Source: Metallyticus violacea
Lineage: Eukaryota; Arthropoda; Insecta; Mantodea; Metallyticidae
NCBI GenBank assembly: GCA_030762175.1
Contig: CM060831.1
Location: 68,407,001 to 68,471,000, forward strand
Reading direction: 5' to 3'
DNA: 64,000 bases
Shown here: in pieces, positions 44,972-58,305 of the stretch
Numbering within the stretch: position 1 is the stretch's first letter
How the letters are laid out: every line of letters starts with the position of its first letter
Notes under the pieces: model-generated
Seen by the model: only the letters and a program-made list of their open reading frames with translations
What the model was told of the DNA's origin: nothing
Databases searched by the model: none
Made by a program: the position numbers and the translations under genes

Positions 44972-45053
44972 ATAAAAGTGAATACCTGGCAACTTAAGGC
45001 GCCACGGACTCCAAATTCAATTGCCAAGATAATTTCATTAACTCCATTCATTT
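44972..45053 (+). repeat. Possible SINE-C fragment
   Basis: GTGAATACCTGGCAACTTAA then GGCGCCACGGACTCCAAATT and ATAATTTCATTAACTCCATT recall the SINE-C body blocks GATGAATGCCAGATAGCTTT, GGCGCCAAGGACACTGAGCT and TCATTCATTTCGTCTC. No head and no TSD. Confidence 0.4.
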
Positions 45054-45929
45054 TCTTAATTTTTTTGGCTAAACAGCAATGTACTAAAAAAATAAAACAA
45101 AAACAATGTAACATGCTCACCTCTCTTTTTAAATTTTATTATTTTTTTATTTGTGTTATAATCAACCTCAAACTGTTTTCATATAACTTTGAGTATCATG
45201 ATAATATTAATAAACAATCAATAAAAACTACATACAAAAGTAAAATTAGTGTTCATATTCATTTAGCGCTCAAGTGTTTGGTTCAGCGACTGCAGTTGAC
45301 AGAGGGTTAGTTGCTGGACACGCTAGTAAAAATACACGTTGTACTCCTGTGTTGGTAAACAAACATTGTTAGAGAGCATATTCAGAGTGGTTTGTTTGAC
45401 TTGGCACGTTACAATATTGCTGATGTCCTGGTTATATTTGCACTTGTGTTTATTTCGACCTTCTGCTTCTTTGTTGACAGTTATTATACACCAGGGTTCA
45501 CCGGATGAGATTACACTATGGCAGTTAGTGCCACGCCACACAAGACATTTCCGCTTCATCTAGCACGAAATTTCCAATGTGTTAATGCAGAATGCACAGC
45601 GGATTATTACTTAGAGGGGCGTTCAGTAAGTTGTCTGCCCCGGTCTGTTATATGATTGCTGGAGAGCTGAATTTGGTACATGTCTTTGCTTGAAGTAATG
45701 TAACTACTTACAGTATGCAGTAAGGGCTAAAAGTGGGAGGATGGCAAGTGCATTACCGTGCGGGTCTATAGTAACTTTAGCAGCTTTTACCATGTCGTCG
45801 TCAAGTCGAATTTCCTCGGGCCATGAAGATTCAACAGTCGACAGATTGTCGAATGGTTAATTGCTTCCAAAACTTCAGTGTTCAGCAGAAATTTTTGAAC
45901 CGGACTGTTGATTTCCATATTTGTTAATT
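45054..45929. other. Non-coding stretch, no gene recognised
   Basis: AGGGGCGTTCAGTAAGTTGT at about 45614 resembles a mariner inverted repeat, but no matching second end or transposase was found next to it. Otherwise nothing recognised. Confidence 0.4.
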
Positions 45930-46157
45930 TGGTTTATTTACGGACGCTCTTCAACATCTCAGATCATCAGCGTCCCATTCTATTCAGCGCGTGAAACGGC
46001 CGACAAATTTTTGTCAAAGGCCTCTACTTTCAGGCTTAAAATTCTTTATCGTGCCGTAAATGCACGACACGGGACCCACGGCTTTACTTTCCTTCCGAAG
46101 GAAGTCATACTTGGGTTTAGAAGGCAAGTATGGTTACCACTACACCACCAGGACCGA
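45930..46157 (-). repeat. SINE-A copy with a ~60-bp deletion
   Basis: On the plus strand GGAAGTCATACTTGGGTTTA joins two blocks that are about 60 bases apart in complete copies: CATACTTAGGATTTTTACGC and ATCTTGGGTTTAGGAGG. The break falls at a shared CTT, which suggests a microhomology deletion. The B box is lost. No TSD seen. Confidence 0.88.
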
Positions 46158-46292
46158 CGTAAATATCTCCTCACTCAGTTAAGCTACAAATATAATTCCC
46201 ATCTTATCTTGTGTAGAAACACTTCAAGTTTCGTAACAATGAAAATTATGAGGCTACTGCGCCTGCGCGTGATATAGCAACACATAGAGTTA

Positions 46293-46870
46293 AAATGGCG
46301 GCATTCATAGCTCAACCGAAAGTGAAATGTTGCTATTTTTCAGCGAAATTAAAGTTCCCAATTGCAGTGCAGAGAAGATTCAGGCAGGAATATAGTACAA
46401 TGCTCCTGAACATTATACCATTGTGAAATGACATAATCAGCTGTTAGAAATTATTTCTGTGTTAAGAAAGGAGGGAAAAGGAAAAAAACAGTGACTGCAG
46501 CTAAAGTTGAATGTGTTAGGCAAGCATTTCACGCAACCCGTAGAAATCAATTCGAAGGGCAAGTTCAGATCTGGGTATTCCATACAAAATCTAAATTGTG
46601 CAGAAGCTGCAGCCAAACGATAAACCCATATAGGCTGAGTTCGCCAATTTAATGTTCTTTCACTTTGATGACAACAATGAATTCCTCAATCATGTCGCAT
46701 TCTCAGATGAAGTCACCTTTCACATGTCTGATTAAGTGCCGTTAGAATATGAGGGAAAGAAAACCCACATTTCATTAAGGAATACGAAGTGATAGCCCTA
46801 ATGTTAACATATGGTGTGCTTTAACTTGTGATTCTGTCATAAGGTATTGAAACTCGAGGAGTTTTTCTAA
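46293..46870 (+). pseudogene. DUF4817/IS630-like transposase N-terminal pseudogene
   Basis: From ATG at 46293: MAAFIAQPKVKCCYFSAKLK, FPIAVQRRFRQEYSTM (the DUF4817 helix-turn-helix style start), then NP.KSIRRASSDLGIPYK near 46540, then NNEFLNHVAFSDEVTFHMSD with the first catalytic Asp in FSDE, and NVNIWCALTCDSVI near 46805. At least one frameshift in each third and several stops. The second and third catalytic motifs are not found downstream, so the element is truncated at about 46870. Of the same superfamily as, but not close to, the 6.8, 12.0 and 32.2 kb elements. Confidence 0.75.
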
Positions 46871-47177
46871 CATAAAATCTAAGTCCGATTTTCTTTCTCT
46901 AATTTAACTGAATGGGGAAACATTCACCTTTTTTTATTTATAGTGGTTCTACCGCACACACGGTATATGCCGCGAAAACAAAATGACATCAACAGTTCAA
47001 GGAATAATAGATATCCCCGAAACAACCTTCTCGACGCTCGGATACAGTCGCTACCCTAGTAGTTTTGACAAATGACTAATGACAAAATTTTATGGTTCTG
47101 CCATTGTGGAATAATTTTTCATGAAACAGGTTTAATTAGAACTGGTAAAATTATGGCTAGTAACTAGTAGACTGGTT
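46871..47177. other. Non-coding stretch, no gene recognised
   Basis: May contain decayed remainder of the preceding transposon; no motif seen. Confidence 0.4.
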
Positions 47178-47403
47178 GTCCGTTTTTGCTACTGAGGCAC
47201 CACAGGCGGTGGACACTGATGATACATGATATATTAGAAAAAGATTTTTTCTTTTTAAAGAAGGACTTCGAGACCTAAGTTTAGGCATTTGCCATATTCC
47301 AGGAAAATTGGGGAAAAAACCTCAGTCAGAGAGGACGGTCCTGGTGCTAATCGAATCCCAGACCTCCCGCTCACGAATCCGCGACCTCGGCCACCCAAGG
47401 CGG
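47178..47403 (-). repeat. SINE-B copy with deletions
   Basis: Minus strand: GGTGGCCGAGGTCG, GAGCGGGAGGTCTGGGATTC, 3' end near 47180 (plus strand GTCCGTTTTTGCTACTGAGG). About 20 bases of the head (TTAAGGCG region) and the GGGGAGGTACC block are missing. First of four SINEs in 1.3 kb, all in the same direction. Confidence 0.88.
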
Positions 47404-47517
47404 TCTGGATATATTTGACAATTATGTTAGCATTATATGCTATTTGAGTAAAAATACTTTTATGAAGATGACGAATTTTTTAAATACTATTTCAATTCAT
47501 GCTTTGTCATTTCCTCA

Positions 47518-47573
47518 ATTTATTTATTCATTTACGGACGCTGTTTAACATCTGAGATCATCAGATTACCATT
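47518..47573 (-). repeat. SINE-A 3'-end fragment
   Basis: TTTACGGACGCTGTTTAACA then TCTGAGATCATCAG, the terminal ~50 bases of SINE-A. No TSD found. Confidence 0.7.
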
Positions 47574-47869
47574 TCTTCAAGAAACTGAGAGTTAAACATC
47601 AGATGAATGTGACACTTGATGTTTATACAGTGAGTTCCTGGAGTGCTGTTTTTCGCTTGACTAGTGCTAAGCAGCTGACGCATTTTGTTATGTTTTTATA
47701 ACGTACTTCTTCAGAATTCAGAGAATTATAGAGGATTTAACAACCACACCATCACCATTCTAGGGAAGCTGTAGTTTTGTGAAATGCTTCTGTGGTTCAT
47801 AACGATCACAGGAACCTTTCCATCGTTGGCGATTAATGTTAATTACATGTCGCATGGTAATTAGTCAGT

Positions 47870-48171
47870 GTTTTTTTTTAATGATTTATTTAAGGACGCT
47901 CTTTAACAGCTCAGGTCATCAGCGTCCCATTCAACTCAGGGCGTGAAACGGCCGACAAATTTTGCTCAGAGGCCTCTCTTTCAGGCTTGAGGTTCTTTTT
48001 CGTGCCGTAAATGTACGACACGGGACCCACGGCTTTACTTCCCTTCCGAAGGAAGCCATACTTGGGATTTTTACGCCCCGAAAAAATCCATCGGCCCTGG
48101 CCAGGTTCGAACCCGCGATCTTGCGTTTAGGAGGCAAGTATGGTAACCACTACACCACCAGGACCGACATT
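47870..48171 (-). repeat. SINE-A copy with TSD
   Basis: Full length. The TSD is ATTAGTCAGT (47860-47869) and ATTAGTCACT (48172-48181). The head is complete, with B box GGGTTCGAACC on the minus strand. Confidence 0.92.
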
Positions 48172-48190
48172 ATTAGTCACTATGAATTAA

Positions 48191-48465
48191 TAGTGTTTAA
48201 CGCCCGTTTTTACTACCGAGGCACCACAGGCGATGACACTGATGATACATGAAATGAAATGATATATTAAGAAAGGAGTTTATTTTTAAGGAAGGAAAGG
48301 TTCCAGGCCTAAGTTTTAGGGTACCTCCCCGGCATTTGCCATTTATGAGGACTGAGAAAAATCTGGAATAAACCTCAGTCAGGAAGAACGGTCCTGGTGG
48401 GATTCGAATCCCAGACCTCCCGCTCACGAGTCCGCGCCTTAACGGCCTCGGCCTCCCGCTGCGGT
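48191..48465 (-). repeat. SINE-B copy, near full length
   Basis: Lies 19 bp after the SINE-A. Plus strand from GTGTTTAACGCCCGTTTTTA through CGGGATTCGAATCCCAG-like text to CGGCCTCGGCCTCCCGCTGC. TSD not clear. Confidence 0.92.
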
Positions 48466-50876
48466 TCATCATCAGAAAGCGAAGTTCAGACTTTATACAT
48501 ACAGATACTCTCACCCTTGTTTGATTTTAAGTGGGAAACTTTTTCACGTCCCTCAAGGAACCCACATTGTTGAAGACGCAAGACTTAAGTTTTTTGCAAT
48601 TTCTTTTTGATACGTTTTTTTTTTCCGGAAAATATTTTGCTCTCTGCCTGTTTGAAAAATATTTGAGCAAATTTGAACTTTAGTTCATCTTCGTATGCTT
48701 CTCAGCATGGATTGCTATAACAAAATGTAATCTCATTTACATCACCGATGGTCTTAACGAATAGATCAATAGATTCTTGGAAAATAACAATCCCTGAATA
48801 ACAATCTTCTATTTAATTTTCGACATTGTTCCTGTTCACCTGCTCAGTACATCCCATCTGTTGCTGAACGTGATCAATGAACTTTTCTGGAAAAAATTCC
48901 ATTTCAAAATATTCGTGACTATTCACACCAGAGTGTTGTTTGGTGACCAAGTTCGTTGTAAAAACGGAAACCAGCTCGAGCGCTCAGATTACATTTCCGA
49001 TAATAATGCCTAGGGGCGGGCAGCTGACATGTCCTCCCCGAACTAATTATCTCGACTCGTCTTGCAAAGTCAATGTCAAGGGCAGCTGATCCTGAGTTGC
49101 ATGTCCTGCTCAGGAAGAAACACGTTTTTTCTCTCCCACCCCTCAAAATTAAATTACTGTTCACTGAATAAGATTATACATGAAATTCATATGGCGTCAC
49201 TTTCTCTGTCCACTGGAAATTAAAACATATGCTCTGAAACAGAGGCCAATTTATCAGAAACAAGTTTTTAATTTTGCCCTTCTTTGAAATGTACCCCATA
49301 TATTATATTTTTTTATTCTTTTCTATCCTACTTATTTATTCTCTCTCAAACTCAAAATTGAACTACCGTAGTGGCATTAATTCTGGGCACTTTTTGTAAA
49401 AATGTTATTCTTTTTAAATCTTACAAGATGTATATGTTGTTTTTTTATTACAATACAGAGTTTTTCATTGTTTACCACGCGTTGTCTTATTGGAATTCGC
49501 AATTAATTCATATATATATATATATATATTGTTTTTAGTTAATTTAGTTAATTCGAGTATTATCTGACAGTTATAAAATATTTGAGATATTGGGGAATAT
49601 CAGGGTCATTACACGAAGACATCCAGTTTTTTTTTCTGAAAGTTGGCAATGCTGCGTTGCTATATTTACTATAAGAATATTTGGAAACCAAAAATCTCTC
49701 ACTGCGTTTATTCGATGATGAAGAATGCACCTTAAGGAATTAGCACTATCTCGACATATCGCCAATGTCAGTGGGAACATAATAAACGCCCTGTGTTTTC
49801 TGCATACGTAAATATACAATATTTCCTTTATGGGAACCGGTTGCTCCCGAATTGCGTGCAGAGCCATGTCTGTTACCCTTTCAGTTGATGATGAACTCAA
49901 CCTTCACCTTGCCCTCTTTCTCACGACATCTACCCAGACAATCGACGTTAACAACGTCTCATTGCTCTCATTGAACTTCTTAAGATAATTTGAATAAGAA
50001 TTATAGAATAAGAATTTAAAACAAAATTTGAATATGTACTTCTACACGTGCTGTAAGCAGGGCAAAAGATGCAAGTAAGCTCTCTGAACTTGTCTCTTTC
50101 TTTAAAGCCTTTCAAAGAGTTTTGTATGGTTGACATATAAACCCTAGCTACTAAGTTTTTTCATGCCCATAAATAAACGCAAAAATTTTATAATTATATA
50201 GAAATTAGAAACAATACATTTAGCAATGCCAGACAAATTTAAACAGATATATTAATATTCATAAATGAAATTGACATGCTAAATAATATTTTTTAATTAA
50301 TGGGGATCGGAATAATAATAACTTCCTCTCTAAACCAAAATAACAATCTTGTATTGAGATGCTAACCAGTTGTAAAATGTCTTAATAAACATTTAATTCT
50401 TATCTTTGAATAATTATAATAAAAAGTTTAATTTCGGTAAGGATTTTTGACTTATTTGAACCAAGAACTAAATGGATGTCTTTACAGTAACCCTAACTAA
50501 TGATTATAGCCTAATAGCATTATTGACAGAAACACTTTTATTCCGATTATTTATTGTTGTTGAAGTCATACTTTTAGATGGAATACTTGAAATATTACAA
50601 TGTGCGCGAGGTACAGACAAGACAGTGGAAACTACTAGTGGATTTGAGTTATTTTGGCTTATTTGTGAAAACTAACAGAGCAAAGTATTTAATTAAAATC
50701 TATGCATATTTCAATAAGGACAATCGAGGGAAGTAAAGTAAGGAATTAAACACTTCCGAAAGTTTACAAACTATTGGAGGAAATTGATATGCAGATCACC
50801 ATGAGCATTTTATAAGAAAAATAGTTGTGATCAATTTATAGGGAACTAAGCATGCTCAGTTTACTGCGTCAGTGGA

Positions 50877-50927
<51 letters not shown>

Positions 50928-51880
50928 GTGCAAAATAATACTGTAGTAGAAAATTTCGTGCTAAATTTCCAAGAGTGACAATTCTATCGAGAAGTGAAAA
51001 TATCAGATTGGTGAACTAAGATCGAACCCAAGGCATTTTTATTAACAAAAAGTCCAGACAAAAAAAATCAGGCTTTAATAGAAGAGAAGTTTGATTATAT
51101 AAGCAATTGATCGATTAGAAACTTTTCTTCGAAAGCCTTTAACATAATTAACCCAGAAAGTTGGTGTATCTGTCGATCGTGCGTATAAAGTCACTCAGCT
51201 GCTGCATATTCATACTGCTGTATCTGAATAAATCCAGCGGAGAGGCTGAAACTAAATCTCCTAGAGGCAATTAGACTATTCGAGACGATGAAATTGCAGT
51301 TAGTGTCTGAAAATTTTATCAAAAGGCTTCAGCATGTCTCACAGCGAAGCACAGCATCTACTAAGATTTTAAGTACAATATTAATTAATATTAATAAATA
51401 ACGAAAGGAATAAAAATGCATGTTTTGAGGTCGGATTGCGTGATATGGCCTCCTTCGGCAGGTAGCGAGATCGTTACGCAGTAACTTTCCGTCAGCTAAA
51501 TACATTTCTAATTGCGTAGCGGAACGAGGACCCTGTAGAAGACATTTTTGTACCTACTTTTGCAAGATTTTTGGGCTGTCAGAAGGCGGTACTAAGTGGT
51601 TTGTTGCACGCATGTACTATTTTCGGTTATTGCCTTGATTCTTCCGAGAAAATCAGTCTGGGTATTTGTTTTGATACGGATGGACGTGTAATATGGAAGT
51701 AAAATTTATCGCTGCGGTGTAATATGGTAAGCTAATGTATACTTTGAAACAAAGCCATAGAGGAATGAGATTATTAAGAAAATTCCCTAGTGTTTCCGTT
51801 CCATGCGGAAATACTGTACGGTGTTTTGTTAATTTTATATAAATAGTCGATGCTTACGCAGTACAAACTAATCATTAAAG
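48466..51880. other. Non-coding stretch, no gene recognised
   Basis: 3.4 kb with an (AT)n run at 49509-49530 and a (TTA)n microsatellite at 50877-50926. The 109-codon minus-strand frame at 49571-49900 shows no domain. No transposon recognised. Confidence 0.45.
50877..50926. repeat. (TTA)n microsatellite
   Basis: About 16 perfect ATT units, the longest pure trinucleotide run in the window. Confidence 0.96.
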
Positions 51881-52726
51881 CAATAAATCCCAACCATTTT
51901 GCTTTCGCGGCACCCTTGGGAATGAGATTAGAAATTCGGCGCACCCCTGTTACATTTTTTAAATAGGAACATTTAAATTATTTTTTAACATTTTAACTTT
52001 CACTCAGATACATGAATATGTTAAATTGTGTTTAAATAAGCACTCCACAACAAACATAAAGATATAGTTCGTTTTTAATAACAACTTAACATACAATTTA
52101 AGACTATGCAAATGTTTAATGAAATACAATTTCAAAAGTAGAAGACTAAATCAACTTGTTTTTATTAATGTGAGATGCGATTGATGCTGAAAACACAAAT
52201 ATTTTATTTCAGGCGTAGCAGTTGACAATGAAACACGCATAGCGTCCTCAAGGCTAAGCAGTCTGTTTCTTGCTTTGGATTTGAGTGTCTTTGTTGCGAG
52301 TTTGCATGGTATCGATGGTTTCATTGTTGCCATGTTTTCAAAGTGTTGAAACTTAGTTATTCTTTATATTATTTACAATGTAGTTTTAAATGTGATCAAT
52401 AAGCCAGCGTTTTCTGTTTTGAATGTTGTAACTCTGTTCTTGATCCTCGTGTAGGATATTACTATTTTCTCAACAAGAAATACATAAAATAAAACTATTG
52501 AATTTATAAGGCCATCTCTTCTTATTAATCCATGGGTTGGACATCTGAGTTAAAACTTAATTCAACTAATGATTTGTATTCTTTTTCTTCATCATCACCA
52601 ATATTAGTAATTGATATGCTGTAATTTAGTATACATATTTTAAGTAGTCCGTACTATAGTTTTATTTATTATAAAAATACCTCGCGGCACCCTAAAATGC
52701 CGCGGCACACCGGTTGGGAAGCCATG
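51881..52726 (-). mobile_element. hAT-type transposon remnant
   Basis: The ends share the hAT-style inverted repeat: left CAATAAATCCCAACC with subterminal GCGGCACCCTTGGG, and from the right inward CATGGCTTCCCAACC with GTGCCGCGGCATTTTAGG. The minus strand at 52151-52333 encodes a transposase C-terminal piece (LATKTLKSKARNRLLSLEDA, MRVSLSTATPEIKYL) like the KT..RNRL..ED.LR.ALS end of ZBED5-like hAT transposases. At ~0.85 kb it lacks most of the gene. The 8-bp TSD expected for hAT is not visible, consistent with age. Confidence 0.8.
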
Positions 52727-55598
52727 GTTACAACAACACCCAAGGACATCATAATGTCTGCACGGTAAACAGAAATATCACAAACCTCGGCTTAGAAAGA
52801 CATCTAAAAGTCAAATCATGTAACACCAATGAGTATAGATTGTGCGGCGTGTTAACGTAAGCGGCATAAAACTTTGTTACCGAGTTTTTATTAAATAATT
52901 AAAGTCCAATTTTATGTAAATTTATTCTAAAATATATTATATATAAATATGTAACAAAAAGCTTCAAATGTATAATAAAACGTAATAGTTGTTCCAAAAA
53001 TGGTTCTATTTAAAGTCAAGGCAACAAGAATTAATTCCACCAAATTATGCATTAAAACATGTCATATCCTTTTGACGCAATCCTAAAGTGAATCAAGGCA
53101 TGAAACAAATAGGTCATCTTTCTCTATATTTTTAGGAGTAAGGATCCATCAGCGATCAGAAGGTATGTTCATATAAGTGAAAATAATCTGTACACATCAC
53201 ACGACGTTATGTTTGCTGCGATCGTGGCTTCACACATGTCTTTATGAAACTATTTTCGAGATGAATCGTTGTGCATCTAAGAGTGCATTTTAACTGAATG
53301 AAATTTTATTTTTGTTGTGAACTATATCTCTTTGTGTTGTTGCAATTGAGATTTCATTGTACAACCCACCCCCCCCCCCTGCACTTTACACAGCAACACT
53401 TTTCCGTCGCATAATTTTCCAGGATTATAGGACTTTGGGGCTGAAGAACTTGTGATTAGGTCCATCCCGGTATAAATTAACAAATGCTGAATTTTCACTT
53501 GAGATAGTAACTACAGAATGAGCTGTCAAATAAAATCACAGTATTAATGGATGCACAGTAGCAATTAAATATTCTCGTGACTGTTGAAATAAAAGATTAA
53601 GCTAATAAAACACACCTACTCCATTTTCAGCAAATACATTATATACATTCTCATTTACAATTTATTGTAAACGTAGCTAACAATACAACGATAAAAGTTA
53701 AGCTGCCTCTAGGCGAAAGAGTGACTTGTTCATTATGTAGCAGAACTTGTCAATTAACTATAAGTGCAAGATGACAGTTTAAGTAGGAAAATACCAAGCC
53801 TGAATGGTTGATCCATCGCGAAAGCTGAAATATGCATCCCATTATGTGCTGACAACTTTGAGTTTAAAATTGTATAAGTCAATACCTTAAATTTTTCTAT
53901 AATTCCTTCCGTTTAATTAAACAGTATTTGGTAAGAATGTTAGAAAAATCCGAATAAAGGGTTGTATTTCATGATACTACCATAAATGAACAAAGCTACT
54001 GTACTCTTCGAACAGTTACCTATCTGTGGAAATTTACAGTTTTTCAACAAAACTCTGACAAGAAGTGTAAAATGTGTGGCCAAAGAATTGTTAATAATAA
54101 ATTGGTATTAACAGTTGCCCTTCTAAAAGATATCTTGTTATAAACAGGAAGATGAAATCTATTGCTCATAATGAAGGTGCTATATAAATTATTTTCCCCT
54201 AATTTTGACAGTATTTCACAACTTCTGTGACTAAATTATGTGATTACTGTGATATATTTCATAATTAAAATAGGATATCCAATTGGGACGAAGAGTTACA
54301 TGTATTCGATTCCGCCTAATTTTTACAATGATAATGCACTCCAAAAAGCTCAAGAAAGTCATAAAAACGTGGTAGTATTAATGACGTTCTTAATTATAAA
54401 CAGGACAACACCATGGTGATCTTATTGAAGAAGTAGAACATGTAGACTTGAGAGTAGGTCAGGAAGAGTTAGCACATTGAGGCCTCTGTAAATGTCAAGA
54501 CCGATTGGCGTCTCAACCGGTTCAAAGGGTAACGGGTATACATTATAAAATATTATTATTATAACTGAATTGAAAAGGTAATACATTCTCTGAACATCAG
54601 TATACTTTGTTTAGCAAAGAAACCCCAAATATCTTTCAAACTTTTCGTTTGTAAAGTAAATGTAATTTAGCACCTTATGATATAAACCGAAAACCTTTAG
54701 TAGTAATAGGGAAATACTATGACTGTTTTTTTTAAATTTAAGTATTAAAATTTTTACTGATCTTTAAGAGTTCTTGAAATGATAACACGGAACAGCATTT
54801 TTGTCCATTTCCTTGGAGAATTTGAAAACAGGCATGCTATGTATATTTTTTTCCAGTTTCTTGAATTAAAGCATTAGGCATATTGAGCCGTCTTTACATG
54901 AATTCATTAGTTTGTATGTGCCAAATTCCTGTTGCTCTACTTTTATCTGTGTCCTTTCTTTCATTGATCAAGACTGGCATGGAACCATCGAGTATGATGA
55001 TGTAATAGTAGAAGTAGTAGCTGAGAGGGGCGAACATATTTCCCGGCCAACATTTCCAAATTGTTAGGATCGTTACTCCTTCTCCTCGTCTCACCCACTG
55101 ACCAAGGCATTTCTACAAGTTATATATTAGAGATCCTAATTAAAATGTAAAGGGCTTTATTTGTTCCATTATATGACATTTTTAACGTTAAATGTTTGTA
55201 ATTATAAAGAATGCATTATGTTCATTTCTTATGATGTATTTTGCTGTAATATGTCAGTTAATTTTGTGGTAATTAATTTGAAGACATGATCATAGTGTAT
55301 TAATGTTCAATTCAATTTTACATTGTGCTATACTAGTAAAATGTTATGATGTTCAAATTAAAGGTCAGCATTGGGTAATATTAATATTTTATTGTATTAA
55401 AACTTTAGCATTGCTTAATATTTAAAGCACTTTTGTTCAGTATGTAGTTTCAATATTTCTTTATTATAATAAATGTATATTATCCCGTAAATGAAGCTAC
55501 CTTTCCAACCACACTTAGGGCGTCTTTCCGAGAACCATTTCTGAATCAGACTCGGTGCGCATGCTCAATGGAGGATACGGTATATGTTAAAGAAATAA

Positions 55599-55634
<36 letters not shown>

Positions 55635-56083
55635 CGTATGCCGCAGAAGGTTTCTAAATATATTTGTTTTTAATTCAATATATTTTCTTAATGCTTAGGC
55701 GAAAAAAATATGTATACGGAAAACTCTTAAGCAAATATATCGGCAGGCAAATTTATACTCAAATAGACCATAAACATCTTCTGTTAAGTCGTGAGGCTGC
55801 AATCATTCTTTAACAGCTAACTCCAGAACAAACTTTCAGCTTGTACTTACATCTATGGAAATAATACGGATACCATATACAATAGAAAAACATTTCCAAC
55901 CAAAGATTCTTGGGCATTACACAAGTTTTGCAGCGAAAAACTTTACAATTTTAGGTATTTATTTAATAGACACTTCTAAACTTTGGGAAGAACGTAATTA
56001 TACACTTTGGAACGGAATTCAATCCATAATATTAAGGATTATATTATTAATGGACAAAAGTAATTATGTCATCCTATAATTCC
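52727..56083. other. Non-coding stretch, no gene recognised
   Basis: 3.3 kb, AT-rich. Contains a C-run at 53369-53379 and an (AT)n run at 55600-55633. No gene or transposon recognised. Confidence 0.5.
55600..55633. repeat. (AT)n microsatellite
   Basis: About 17 perfect AT units. Confidence 0.96.
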
Positions 56084-56310
56084 ATGACCCTCCCTGGTCT
56101 AGTGGTTACACTTCTGACTACTGACTGGAAGGCCCGGTTTGAATTCCCGGTGTAAGCCTCGTGAGGACAATATTTAGGAAACTGCGTGATATGGCGATCG
56201 GCTGATCACATGCTCCCCTGCAATACTGCTCTCTCCTGAAGATGCCATATGAAGGACGCAGTGGTCGTCGCGGTACCCAATGGCTATCTTTGCACTACGG
56301 CGTGTCATAG
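56084..56310 (+). repeat. SINE-D copy 2
   Basis: The head, TCCCTGGTCTAGTGGTTACA with B box GGTTTGAATTCCCGG, resembles tRNA-Glu. The body shares GCGTGATATGGCGATCGGCT, ATCACATGCTCCCCTGCAAT and a GGCG.(G/C).CATAG end with copy 1 at 9255-9541. This copy shows that SINE-D is tRNA-derived, which the other copy does not. Confidence 0.72.
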
Positions 56311-58292
56311 ATATTTATTCCAGTGTATTGCATAAATGCACCAGGAGTTATACATCCTAAAATAACTAACAGATAAAAGTAACTGAAATGCCCCCTTTAG
56401 CATTTTTTTATATAAATGGAATGCTTTTTACCTCAATAGATCTTAAAGGAATATGAACTATATTTTGCTCTTTAATCAAAAGCAAAAACTGAAATATTTA
56501 TAAATAATTTATAAAAATGGGAGCAAAATCGTGTTTTTATATCCCATTGAGGGACACAAACATGTCAGCAATATAATTATAATTTAAATGTGAAAACCAA
56601 AAAATAATAATAATACTGGATGGGACATGTCCCTGTCATAAAATCATAGTCATGCATCAATGCTTCAGCACTGCAATGCACAATGCACACAACCCCTGGA
56701 GATTTCCTCCCATAAAATTCAATTACATTTAGGGGGTTTCCATTCTACGAGTTTTATTAATTTTTCAGTGTTCATTTCCGGCACTGAGTCCCTCACCAGT
56801 AAACCAAAGTATTGCTGGGTATTGTTCCCTACCCTTCCTTTTATTATGCAGGTATCAACGCCTACATGCAGAAACTATGCAGCTGGAAAATTTTCTGCAT
56901 AGGGTGAAACTGTAAAAACTCATCTTTATTATATTACATATTAGAAACCTCCCCAAGTCCACAATATGTTCCTTTCTAGTATTAATACTCAGTTAATTAT
57001 TGTATATAACTTTTCTGGTATTTTAAGATAGATGGCAGCACTAAAACAGCTCGTATGTGCGTTATGTTCCACCATTGCATTTACACTGTTAAACTGAACA
57101 GTTGAAAAAACTCACTCTGTCTCAACTTAAAGCTTCTAAATTTTAATCTGTATATTATTTAACTCTTGCATATCTATAGAAAAGAAAAATTATTATTTAA
57201 AATTGAATTTGTGTTTATCTGTCCTGGTCTGCTAAATATCGTCTTTAGTTTTGCGACTCCATTTTCATAACAGTGCTAAATTTTTCTGAAAAGTTGCTTT
57301 CCAAACTAAAGAAGCGGCTTCTATGAAATACATTTCACAGAGGTTACAAAATTCTTCTTGAAAGTTTTGGGATTTAATTCAATACAAAAGGAAAAAACCA
57401 ATATCGTTAAAGAAATACTTCCAAAGGGATTTAATTTTATGTTCATAAAACAGGCAAATGAATGTAATGTCATTTTAATGTAATTTTTAGTTGAATACAT
57501 GTTTTCTCTTTCTGAATTATAAAAATGAATTTTATCTTTGTGGAGTTGAAAGTTTTGTTTTGTCTATCGATGTTTTGATTTTATTTGTACTTTTTGAATG
57601 CATGTTTCAAACGTATCTTATCAATCTGTTAATAAAGTGCAGTCATTTTCCTTGAAGTGAGGTAACTCTCTTAGATATGAAATATTGGGATAGAATTATC
57701 CCAAGCACTGGTGAAATTACTTCAAAATTTTAAAAAAATATTCAAAGACTGTATGATGTCTTTTAAGTCTAACTTAAAGTTACCCTTTTGTTTATAACAG
57801 TATATTATGACATTAGTTAGTAATGTTTTACTCATGTTTTAATGAGCGAAGGGAATTTCGTAATTTTTATGGACATTAAAATTAATGTTAATGTCGATTT
57901 TCTAATGAAATGCTCTGAAGATAATGCCTTCTTTTAATCAACTTGTGACGTCATGTATGAATAGAGGTTATTTAATTCGAGCGAGATATGTTTGCCGTAA
58001 AAAATTTCAACTCACGCTGAAAAGACTGAATTGTCACTAAAACCGAGAAAATCTTACGACAACTACCAGAAGGAATACACAGATTCATTAATTGGATTAA
58101 CGGTAAAAATGTTAAGGACATTTCCGCAACTTTAGGAATATATTTCAGGACAGGTTACTAGATATTATCTAGTTCTACTAATATTAGCTTATTAAGTTGT
58201 TATTAATTGAGCATTGTATTCCGTAATGAGATTAATAATTCTCTTTTCAGTAATACATAAAGTGTTTTTAATATTATTTTAACATAAGTTTC
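56311..58292. other. Non-coding stretch, no gene recognised
   Basis: 2 kb of AT-rich DNA with nothing recognised. Confidence 0.5.
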
Positions 58293-58305
58293 AGTAGCTA
58301 TAGCA

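Noticed and set aside
45614..45650. Mariner element next to the 45.6 kb inverted-repeat-like sequence
   Set aside because: One end only; no matching opposite repeat or transposase code was found in the surrounding sequence.
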